Notes under the pieces: generated by a model
Seen by the model: the letters and a program-made list of their open reading frames with translations, nothing else
What the model was told of the DNA's origin: nothing
Databases searched by the model: none
Made by a program: the position numbers and the translations under genes
Shown: one piece after another, positions 6,964 through 13,169 of the stretch
Layout: each line of letters begins with the position of its first letter
Numbering within the stretch: the first letter of the stretch is position 1
From: Myxococcales bacterium
GTDB lineage: Bacteria; Myxococcota_C; UBA6777
NCBI GenBank assembly: GCA_027005175.1
Contig: JALTMC010000398.1
Span: 3,956-17,409, forward strand
DNA: 13,454 nt
Direction: 5' to 3'

Positions 6964-7626
6964 ATGCTTGGACGTAAAAAGCTCTTTCTCCTGTGTTTGA
7001 CCATATTCTTGACCATTCCAATGACCACATGGGCTCATAATCACAATTCCTATGTCGGCCATAGCATCTACTCGAATACTTATCGTCACGCTGTAAGAAA
7101 CAGCTACCGTCGTGCACGCAGACATGCTTATCGTCACGCTGTAAGAAACAGCTACCGTCGTGCACGCAGACATGCTTATCGTCACGCTGCAAGAAACAGC
7201 TACCGTCGTGCACGCAGACATGCTTATCGTCACGCTGCAAGAAACAGCTACCGTCGTGCACGCAGACATGCTTATCGTCGTGCTGTAAGAAATACTCATC
7301 GAAACTACCGACGAAATAGCCGAACGTTTCGACGGAATACTCATCGAAGCTACCGACGAAGCAACCGAACATTTCGACGGAATACTCATCGAAGCTATCG
7401 ACGAAGCAACCGAACGTACCGACGGAATACTCATCGAAGTTATCGACGAAGCAACCGAACGTACCGACGAAGCAACCGAACGTACCGACGGAATACTCAT
7501 CGAAGTTATCGACGAAGCAACCGAACGTACCGACGAAGCAACCGAACGTACCGACGAAGCAACCGAACGTACCGACGAAGCAACCGAACGTACCGACGAA
7601 GTAGCCGAACGTACCGACGACGCTAA
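6964..7626 (+). CDS. Secreted, highly repetitive Arg/Tyr/Ser/Asn-rich polycationic protein
   Basis: A 220-residue protein from ATG 6964, with AAAGGAAG just upstream. A clear Sec signal peptide (MLGRKKLFLLCLTIFLTIPMTTWA) ends TTWA before HNHN. The mature ~196 residues hold about 73 Arg (37%), many Tyr, His, Ser and Asn, and no Asp, Glu or Lys. Residues about 40-103 are four 16-residue repeats (YRHA[V/A]RNSYRRARRHA). The rest is a 7/8-residue array of SNRTYRR and NTHRSYRR. No family is recognised. Such a polycation could bind DNA, polysaccharide, phosphate or lipopolysaccharide outside the cell; this is inferred from charge only. The antisense strand is also open across the gene, but only the plus strand has promoter, ribosome site and signal peptide. 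The upstream His/Arg-rich protein contains a similar YRARRH stretch. Confidence 0.75.
   Translation: MLGRKKLFLLCLTIFLTIPMTTWAHNHNSYVGHSIYSNTYRHAVRNSYRRARRHAYRHAVRNSYRRARRHAYRHAARNSYRRARRHAYRHAARNSYRRARRHAYRRAVRNTHRNYRRNSRTFRRNTHRSYRRSNRTFRRNTHRSYRRSNRTYRRNTHRSYRRSNRTYRRSNRTYRRNTHRSYRRSNRTYRRSNRTYRRSNRTYRRSNRTYRRSSRTYRRR
7081..7272 (+). repeat. 48-bp tandem repeat x4 encoding a 16-residue Arg-rich unit
   Basis: Copies at 7081-7128, 7129-7176, 7177-7224 and 7225-7272 are nearly identical, varying GTA/GCA (Val/Ala). A partial fifth copy follows. Confidence 0.95.
7291..7620 (+). repeat. 21/24-bp repeat array encoding SNRTYRR and NTHRSYRR
   Basis: The unit AGCAACCGAACGTACCGACG with a final A (21 bp) alternates with a 24-bp NTHRSYRR unit, then runs in four consecutive copies near the end. 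High DNA identity suggests recent expansion. Confidence 0.92.
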
Positions 7627-7795
7627 AAGGTCACCTCGCTTCAAATGGGAGCACTCCCTTCTCCTTCAAAACTCTCCTCTTTTCTTCCCAAGATACCTTC
7701 CCCAAGGCTTCCCTTCCCAAGATACATTCCTTGTTACTTCTATTGGTATTGGTCGTTTGTCGCTTGCCGCAGAATGTTTCGAAATGAGATGATGG

Positions 7796-8641
7796 TTAGG
7801 TTTGTTGGAGTACAATAGGAAAGACTCCTTGGCGTTTTTTGTCGTCTCCTTGAAGGGGAATGATGAGAGAGGGGCGAACAAAGGAGTCTCCTTTGATGAA
7901 GGGGTCTCCTGCAAAATAAAGCTGTGTTGTCAAGGTTTTGTGTCCGGGGCCATACACTTTGTAGTGAATGTGAGATGGTCGATAGGTACCACCATTAAGG
8001 TATCGGCCGGGAACGATAGTTTTGTACTCGTATTGACCTTGTGCATTGGTCCGCATTCGACCTCGCAAGTGAAATGCATTGTTGGGTGGGTCGTCTCGGC
8101 CGTCGTTGTCGTAAGAGCCTTTATGATTGGCATGCCATACATCCACAGTGATATTGGGCAGAGGCGTACGACAATCAGGACCGTATACGACCCCAGATAT
8201 CGTCAACAACGTTCCGGGCTCTTTGGGCCCTACAAGCTGGGTTTGCCAGGGGGCATTGGCCCGGTAAAATGGCCCTTCAATATTATCTTCCGTTGCTCGA
8301 CAGGCTTGGGATTCAAACACAGGTTCATCATGATCCGACAGCATCTCAGGGGTCGGCTCCGTTGGAAATTCAGCTCGCTCTGGGAGAGAAGAGGTTTCGG
8401 AGGCATCTTGCCCTTGTCCATGCTCTGTGCTAGACCTTCCAGAGGTGGGGCGTGCTTCTTGACGTTGACCTCGCTCGCCCGTTTGTGGGCCGTCTTGCAG
8501 GTTGTTTGTTGCTATCTGACACCCCGTGAACTTCCAAAGAGGTACTCCCAAAATTCCCAGGCCAAGTCCTGATGAGAGACGTATGAGTACATCACGGCGC
8601 TTCCATTCTTGTGGTGTGTTTTTGTTTTCTTTGCTTTTCAT
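7796..8641 (-). CDS. Tat-exported intradiol ring-cleavage dioxygenase-like lipoprotein
   Basis: A 281-residue protein of the intradiol (catechol 1,2-/protocatechuate 3,4-) dioxygenase superfamily, non-haem Fe(III) enzymes that open catechol rings. I chose ATG 8641, preceded by AGGA, because it places a Tat-like signal at the N-terminus (KRRDVLIRLSSGLGLGILGVPL) followed by FTGC, with Cys41 as possible lipid anchor. Starting at 8746 would bury it. Residues about 45-110 are a low-complexity linker. The catalytic domain shows EGPFYRANAP, ISGVVYGPDCRTPLPNITVDVWHANHKGSYDN and PGRYLNGGTYRPSHIHYKV. The expected iron ligands are Y177, Y214, H224 and H226. Export is unusual compared with the classic cytoplasmic enzymes. 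The substrate cannot be read; an extracellular catechol, quinol or siderophore-like compound is inference. It is divergent from the CX4CH lipoprotein. Confidence 0.88.
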   Translation of the reverse strand: MKSKENKNTPQEWKRRDVLIRLSSGLGLGILGVPLWKFTGCQIATNNLQDGPQTGERGQRQEARPTSGRSSTEHGQGQDASETSSLPERAEFPTEPTPEMLSDHDEPVFESQACRATEDNIEGPFYRANAPWQTQLVGPKEPGTLLTISGVVYGPDCRTPLPNITVDVWHANHKGSYDNDGRDDPPNNAFHLRGRMRTNAQGQYEYKTIVPGRYLNGGTYRPSHIHYKVYGPGHKTLTTQLYFAGDPFIKGDSFVRPSLIIPLQGDDKKRQGVFPIVLQQT

Positions 8642-8824
8642 TGAGGTGTCCTGCTGCGGTATAGTGTTGTATAAGGCCCCTTCATACTTTGGAATCCTGA
8701 TGCTTTGGGGGATGTGTGACATAAGTGATAGTATGTAAGCGTACAACGCACTCTGTGGTGTGTTGCTGCTGCAGCCCTTATGCTACCACATTGTTTTTGA
8801 AACGGATAGGTGGTTTAAAAAGAG

Positions 8825-9433
8825 ATGGATAAGAAGTCTGTAACATGCAGAGGGATGATGAGATCTGTCAGAGTCATATCGAGATATAAAAGACAATATG
8901 TCAGCTTTTGGGTTCGAGTTGGATGGGTATGCTTTTTGTATTTTTGTATGAGTTCGTGTGCTGATTCCCCCACCAATTATCAGGCGACATCTGCACCTGA
9001 GAGAACCAGAATGAATACACCAGATGCTTCTTCCAGCCCCGATAAACGGATAGCATCTGAACTCTTGACTCCAGAGTTTTTACTGAGAACTTTTGATAGC
9101 TCCTTTTCAGCGAAGAGATACTCTTTCCAGAAGGATATTATTCCTTTGCTTGATCGATACTTTTGCAACAACGTCCATTGCCATGGGAGTTCTGCCGGTC
9201 GATTTGCCATCAATGTTCTTGAACCAAAGAGCATCTACCAATACCTGTATTTAAGGCCAAGCTCACAAAACTCAAAGTGGCTGCTTCTCGTTCCATACAA
9301 ACCACAAAAAAGCTTATTTTATTTAAAGATGGTAGAGGAGGCTCCTCCTGTGGGGAAAAAGATGGGAAATCTTCCCTGGTTTGATATCTTGAAAATCCAA
9401 GCCTGGATCCTTGAAGGTGCTAAGTATAACTAA
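8825..9433 (+). CDS. Cytochrome-c-like lipoprotein with CX4CH motif
   Basis: A 202-residue predicted lipoprotein. Residues about 25-45 are hydrophobic and end CMSSC (Cys45), a usable lipobox. The start is uncertain: ATG 8825, or ATG 8855 or 8858, which would give a shorter signal peptide. A Ser/Pro-rich linker (about 46-75) leads to the folded part. There SFQKDIIPLLDRYFCNNVHCHGSS-type sequence places C114, C119 and H120 as a CX4CH variant of the haem c motif, in the setting (IIPLLDRYF...CHG) seen in cytochrome-like lipoproteins of deltaproteobacterial lineages. The end, WFDILKIQAWILEGAKYN, resembles the usual final helix of those proteins. Whether haem is attached is unknown; a metal site or disulfide is the alternative. 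It is divergent from the dioxygenase. Confidence 0.72.
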   Translation: MDKKSVTCRGMMRSVRVISRYKRQYVSFWVRVGWVCFLYFCMSSCADSPTNYQATSAPERTRMNTPDASSSPDKRIASELLTPEFLLRTFDSSFSAKRYSFQKDIIPLLDRYFCNNVHCHGSSAGRFAINVLEPKSIYQYLYLRPSSQNSKWLLLVPYKPQKSLFYLKMVEEAPPVGKKMGNLPWFDILKIQAWILEGAKYN

Positions 9434-9524
9434 CCTGTGCTTGTTATGACGGGCTTCTGACAGTGTTTGAGCAGCTATGCACGATGGCCGAGATAGTATG
9501 ATGAAAATAAAATGACCATGAATC

Positions 9525-9551
9525 GTCTTCTTCTGTGTGCAGAAAACGTGG
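9525..9551. repeat. 27-bp direct repeat, copy 1
   Basis: It is identical to 9733-9759; both begin GTCTTCTTCTGTGTGCAG and end AACGTGG. Homology stops sharply on both sides of each copy. Confidence 0.9.
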
Positions 9552-9732
9552 TTCTTCGTGGGGCTAAAACCTCCACTCTAAGGAAGAAAAACCCGACTGA
9601 AGTCGGCTCAAACATTTGGTTTTCCCTGAAGGGTAAGTTGTTCTATACACAGGAGACGTCCCATGAATATGCAGGAGATTTCGCTATGTCCATCTCTTTT
9701 ACAGGCTGTAAGGCCCCGTAGGATCGTAAATG

Positions 9733-9759
9733 GTCTTCTTCTGTGTGCAGAAAACGTGG
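9733..9759. repeat. 27-bp direct repeat, copy 2
   Basis: Perfect copy of 9525-9551, 208 bp downstream and 24 bp beyond the Rieske stop codon. The pair could be a target-site or attachment duplication, or a remnant of a segmental duplication. Confidence 0.9.
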
Positions 9760-9783
9760 CTGAACTCCTTGTTGGAGTGGGAG

Positions 9784-10326
9784 TTAGTAAAAGATGTAGA
9801 GCTTGTTTTCTTGAGGGAGGTATTCGGTTTTGAAGGTGCTGAGGCCACGTCGGGCAGGGCCTCGTAAGAGGCCTCCGTTTGCATCAAAGCTTGCGCCGTG
9901 ACAGGAGCAACGAAAGCGATTGTCTTCCTTTTGCCATCCAACAACACAGGCTCGATGTGGACAAACCAGGGAGATCGCTTGAAACACCCCTTGTGTACGA
10001 TGGAGGATTCGAAGTACACCAGCAGCCCCTGATATGATGGCACTGCCTCCCACAGATTTGAGAATAAGATAGTGGTTTAGATTGAGAGTGATCTTTCGCG
10101 GAGCTTCTTCGGTAGGCTGAGAGTCTTTTTCAACGACAATCTGCTCGGAGCCAGCATCCTTTGAAGTTGATTCACGATGTGGTAGAGCCTCCTCTTGCGA
10201 TTCGCTGTTGTGTTCTGTCTCAAGAGAAGAGCAGCCTTGTAGCGGCTGTCCTGTGAGCACAATGGTAGCTCCCGCTACTCCACAACCACGAATAAATCTT
10301 CTTCTGGATACTTTGGGCTTGGTCAT
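9784..10326 (-). CDS. Tat-exported Rieske [2Fe-2S] lipoprotein
   Basis: A 180-residue electron-transfer protein. The start at 10326 has AAGAGG upstream on the minus strand. The Tat signal is SRRRFIRGCGVAGATIVLTG, followed by LQGC with Cys32 as likely lipid anchor and an acidic/Ser linker (about 35-75). The Rieske fold has CPH (C122, H124) and CSCH (C140, H143) as cluster ligands, with C127 and C142 in the positions of the bc1-type disulfide. The domain ends at the C-terminus. No cytochrome b gene is adjacent, so it is probably a free-standing periplasmic or outer-surface Rieske protein rather than a bc1 subunit. The nearby exported dioxygenase and haem lipoprotein suggest redox partners, though this is only context. 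It has the same plan (Tat signal, Cys, linker, domain) as the dioxygenase. Confidence 0.92.
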   Translation of the reverse strand: MTKPKVSRRRFIRGCGVAGATIVLTGQPLQGCSSLETEHNSESQEEALPHRESTSKDAGSEQIVVEKDSQPTEEAPRKITLNLNHYLILKSVGGSAIISGAAGVLRILHRTQGVFQAISLVCPHRACVVGWQKEDNRFRCSCHGASFDANGGLLRGPARRGLSTFKTEYLPQENKLYIFY

Positions 10327-10350
10327 CAGAAAAAAACCTCTTATGTTGTG

Positions 10351-10430
10351 GGCGTGGAAGCCCCCTCCGGAACGCGGGTCCGGCAGAGCCGACAGGACGA
10401 AGGCCGGATGGGGTGGGGGTCGTTGACGGT
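10351..10430. other. GC-rich intergenic block with hairpin potential
   Basis: By hand count about 58 of 80 bases are G or C, well above its flanks. CCGGA (10367-10371) pairs with TCCGG (10379-10383), with further CCGGC/GCCGG arms nearby. It lies between the DUF3347 stop and the Rieske start and could be a repetitive extragenic element, a read-through terminator for the minus strand, or foreign DNA. Confidence 0.5.
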
Positions 10431-10527
10431 TGTCTCTGTGGTAAGGAGGGCCTTCCTGGATGATTCGTATCCTTCGTCGCGACAGCGAGCAAAGCCTGAA
10501 CAGTAGGATGTTCGGGAATGGGGCGGG

Positions 10528-11052
10528 TTAGAGAGAGAGCTTTGTCTTTCCTCCACACGTCAACATCTTTTTACCCATATAGGGGTTGGCCATTTTGGCA
10601 TCGGCTTGCAGCCATTTTTTGTAGCCTTTCGCCATGGGGCATTCGTAAGCGGTTACACCTTTCGAGTGTTTGGGGTTGGCAGAGATATAGGCGATAAGAT
10701 TCTTGGATAAGTTACCAAAAGCCAAACGTGCGTTGGCAATATCTTTGGCTCCTGCAAGCTTCTTTGCAGCTTCTCCGATCTTGCTGAAGGCTGCTTTGCC
10801 CTTGGCCTTTTCTGCGAGAGCCTTTGCTCCTTTTTGAGCGTCTGCCAGATTGTCGGCTGCAAGTGCTACTCGAACTACCTCATAAGCTTTCATTGTCCAG
10901 TTGCCTGCTGCGGCTGGAGCTTTTCTCGCCGTAGGAGTCTTTGTTTTTTGGGTTACTTTTTTAGGGGTTGTTTTCTTTCCCTTTTTGCAACCTGTAAGCA
11001 CAAGCATACCTGCCATTGTAGCCAATCCAACATAAGACATAAAACGCTTCAT
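10528..11052 (-). CDS. DUF3347-domain lipoprotein, probable metal (copper) binding
   Basis: A 174-residue lipoprotein whose start at 11052 has AAGGAG eight bases upstream. The signal ends VLTGC (Cys22), a textbook lipobox. A Lys/Thr/Pro linker (about 23-50) precedes a helical domain (about 51-172). That domain matches DUF3347: paired helices with AKKLAGAKDIANARLAFGNLS, then YECPMAKG, KKWLQADAKMANPYMGKKMLTCGG. The candidate soft-metal ligands are C138, M140, M159, M163 and C166. DUF3347 is found alone or fused to the end of CusB-like adaptors in copper/silver efflux systems, so a periplasmic copper-handling role fits the CusA-type pump about 8 kb away. Here it is a free protein with its own ribosome site. 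The Rieske gene lies downstream on the same strand after a 201-bp gap. Confidence 0.87.
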   Translation of the reverse strand: MKRFMSYVGLATMAGMLVLTGCKKGKKTTPKKVTQKTKTPTARKAPAAAGNWTMKAYEVVRVALAADNLADAQKGAKALAEKAKGKAAFSKIGEAAKKLAGAKDIANARLAFGNLSKNLIAYISANPKHSKGVTAYECPMAKGYKKWLQADAKMANPYMGKKMLTCGGKTKLSL

Positions 11053-11310
11053 CGTGTTCTCCTTGTTTGTTATGGAATATCCGAACTGGAATCAAACTGG
11101 AGTCGCAGCCCAGCAAGACTCATACCATCATTGCAGGTGTGACTCCTTCATTACCGGTGTGACTCCGGTGTTACTCATTCCTTCTACCTTCTATTGCACA
11201 AGCACAATCATTGCACAATATAGGGAAAAGGTGCTTTTGGTGGATCGTTCACCCTTGTTTCAGAGAGATCTCTACCAAAGTTGAGAATCGATGTAAATCT
11301 TTTTCTCAAT

Positions 11311-11358
11311 CTTGATAAAAGGGAGAAGCATTTTCTTGATAAGAGGGAGAAGTATTTT
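11311..11358. repeat. 24-bp tandem repeat x2 in the leader of the membrane-protein gene
   Basis: 11311-11334 and 11335-11358 share CTTGATAA-AGGGAGAAG-ATTTT with two differences. A third, degenerate copy begins CTTGTCGAGAGG. It could be an operator array or chance slippage. Confidence 0.7.
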
Positions 11359-11451
11359 CTTGTCGAGAGGCACTCGATCGTGTGTTTCGACAAGGCATAA
11401 GCTGATGAGGCTTGTTTTTGTCAAAAGACCTTTGTTGGTTTTTCGAAACGT

Positions 11452-11477
11452 TTGGATGTTTTCTGATGTGTTATACT
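11452..11477 (+). promoter_or_regulatory. Possible promoter of the polytopic membrane-protein gene
   Basis: An extended -10 (TGT-TATACT, 11469-11477) lies about 55 bp before the start. TTGGAT at 11452 is only 14 bp from the hexamer, so the -35 assignment is weak. Confidence 0.35.
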
Positions 11478-11532
11478 GCAAAACACGGCGGGGATATTTT
11501 CTGAGGATCTTTCACAGGTGAGATGAAATGCA

Positions 11533-13113
11533 TTGGAACCACTAAACTTTATTGAGCGATCGGCCCTTTGGATTTATCGTCTTCTTCTCAACCCTCGCGT
11601 TAATGTTTTTGGGCTTTTTCTGTTTATCCTTGTGACTCATGGTGCGCCTGTGCCTGAGCCGTTGACGGAGTACCTCTATCTTCCTTGCCTGGTCAAACAG
11701 TACAATCCTAGTTTTATGAGCAGTGATTGGACGCTCTCGGGTCCCTGGTATGAACATCTTGTTTTCAATATGACCTTTGGTCTCTTTGCCTTGGTGATGC
11801 CGCTTGAGTGGGTGGGCTGGCTCGGTCGCCTTGGTTGCTGGGTTCTCTTTGCGCTGGGCTTTCAACGGCTCGGTGAACGTTTGCGTATTCCTCCTTGGAT
11901 GACGAGCCTTGCGGTCGCTCTATGGCTGCTCAAGGGCCAATCCATTGTTGCTAGCAGTTGGATGATTGGGGGCTTTGAGGCGAAGTCTCTTGGTTATCTC
12001 TTCTTCATCTATTCTCTGAATGCTTTCTTGCGCGAACGACGATACCTTGGCTCGCTCTTGCTTGGCTTGAGCTTCAGCTTTCATCCCGCCGTCGGGCTTT
12101 CCGGTGGGCTTGCCATCGGCTTTAGTCTGCTCTTTCAGCACAAATCATGGCGCGAGCTTAGCACACTCGCGGGACTGGTTTTTCTTGCGGCATTACCAGG
12201 GGCTATCAGCATCTTTCTTCTGCTTGGCCAGGGAGGTACAAGTGATCCTGAAATTTGGAAGTTTATTACACTCACTCACTCTCATCATCACTTTGATCCG
12301 CTTTCCTGGGCACGCCGTGATATCGTATTTACCTACCTATTGTTTGGATTCTCCTGGCTTTATTACCGCGACCATCGAAGTGATAAGGTGCTTCGATTTC
12401 TTTTTTATATACAACTGTTTCTCGGCCTCTTTTTTGCTCTTGGTTTGTTCTGGAGAATCACGGGTCAGTATACATTGCTTCGTTATTTTCCCTTCCGACT
12501 CTTTCCGTTACTTGTACCGCTGCTCTTTTTACTACAAATTATGCACGCTTTTCTCTTTCACCGTGAACACCCGTTGGGCACAGTCACTGCGGTCATCGGT
12601 CTTCTGGGGTTGCTGGGCTTTGGCAACACCTTTGGTCAGTTTGTCGATCGCATCAACCTCAATCGTGGTTACTATGCCACCTACAAAGATCCGGCTGCCC
12701 GATCCTTTCAATGGATCAAACACAACACTCCAAAGGATGCGATGATGATCGCTCCACCTTGGCGGGGTGACAGTATCTTTCTCTCTCAACGAGGTCAAAT
12801 TGCTAGCTGGTGGGCGATTCGTTACGATAAGTTAGCGGAATGGCGCCTTCGAATCAGCGAAATTCTTGGTGAGATCCCTCAAGCTTCTGCGAAAAAACAG
12901 CAAGAACTGATGGAGCGTCGTTACCGAGGCCTCTCTCTTAAAAAGCTGAGGGTTTTGAGTCGAAAATACAACACTCGCTACTTGGTAAGTCCCACAACGT
13001 ATCGGCTACCTGTGCTCTTCAAAACGAGCACTTATAAGGTTTACTCACTTCAACCCCTTTTGTCTGGTTTGTCGACGTGGCGATCTTCGCGTCCCTTGCG
13101 ACGGGGTCCATAG
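11533..13113 (+). CDS. Polytopic membrane protein, DUF6798/GT-C-like
   Basis: A 526-residue integral membrane protein. The only in-frame start near the N-terminus is TTG 11533, because a TGA at 11524 closes the frame; AGGTGAG lies about 11 bases upstream. Predicted membrane segments run through about residue 370 (for example 22-36, 76-110, 122-140, 152-166, 173-200, 212-232, 264-278, 288-308, 322-342, 350-370). A soluble C-terminal domain of ~150 residues follows, with FQWIKHNTPKDAMMIAPPW. The block GGFEAKSLGYLFFIYSLNAF plus GLSFSFHPAVGL resembles DUF6798-type and related GT-C-like proteins, known mainly by sequence; a glycan or lipid-linked sugar role is inference. A His cluster (THSHHHFDP) lies near residue 250. 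It converges on the methyltransferase, 56 bp apart. Confidence 0.8.
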   Translation: MEPLNFIERSALWIYRLLLNPRVNVFGLFLFILVTHGAPVPEPLTEYLYLPCLVKQYNPSFMSSDWTLSGPWYEHLVFNMTFGLFALVMPLEWVGWLGRLGCWVLFALGFQRLGERLRIPPWMTSLAVALWLLKGQSIVASSWMIGGFEAKSLGYLFFIYSLNAFLRERRYLGSLLLGLSFSFHPAVGLSGGLAIGFSLLFQHKSWRELSTLAGLVFLAALPGAISIFLLLGQGGTSDPEIWKFITLTHSHHHFDPLSWARRDIVFTYLLFGFSWLYYRDHRSDKVLRFLFYIQLFLGLFFALGLFWRITGQYTLLRYFPFRLFPLLVPLLFLLQIMHAFLFHREHPLGTVTAVIGLLGLLGFGNTFGQFVDRINLNRGYYATYKDPAARSFQWIKHNTPKDAMMIAPPWRGDSIFLSQRGQIASWWAIRYDKLAEWRLRISEILGEIPQASAKKQQELMERRYRGLSLKKLRVLSRKYNTRYLVSPTTYRLPVLFKTSTYKVYSLQPLLSGLSTWRSSRPLRRGP

Positions 13114-13169
13114 CAACAGAGGGAGGAGTGGGCTTCCGAAGTGAAGATGAAGGAGCAGGCGAATGCCTT

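Larger units (their letters stand above)
9434..9783. other. 350-bp intergenic region with a long direct repeat and small hairpins
   Basis: It lies between the CX4CH lipoprotein and the convergent Rieske gene. I see no convincing gene; a 69-codon frame at 9512-9721 has no recognisable product. It holds two 27-bp direct repeats (9525-9551, 9733-9759), hairpins CCGAC-TGAA-GTCGG (9593-9606) and CCC-TGAA-GGG (9624-9633), and the palindrome TTACAGGCTGTAA (9699-9711). Confidence 0.6.
11053..11532. other. 480-bp intergenic region between divergent genes
   Basis: No convincing gene is seen. It contains two copies of GGTGTGACTCC near 11134-11170, a 24-bp tandem repeat at 11311-11358, and a possible promoter with TATACT at 11472-11477. 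Short open frames on both strands lack ribosome sites and recognisable products. Confidence 0.55.

Noticed and set aside
6802-7644. 280-codon minus-strand frame across the Arg-rich gene
   Set aside because: It is open only because the repeats lack stops; it has no ribosome site or signal peptide, while the plus strand has promoter, ribosome site and signal peptide.
7802-8572. 256-codon plus-strand frame opposite the dioxygenase
   Set aside because: Antisense to a gene with clear catalytic motifs; no recognisable product.
9512-9721. 69-codon plus-strand frame between the direct repeats
   Set aside because: No ribosome site or family; it spans hairpins and one repeat copy, so it is probably non-coding.
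12104-12745. 213-codon plus-strand frame inside the membrane-protein gene
   Set aside because: Out-of-phase overlap; its residues look like mistranslated membrane sequence and the main frame has consistent helices and motifs.
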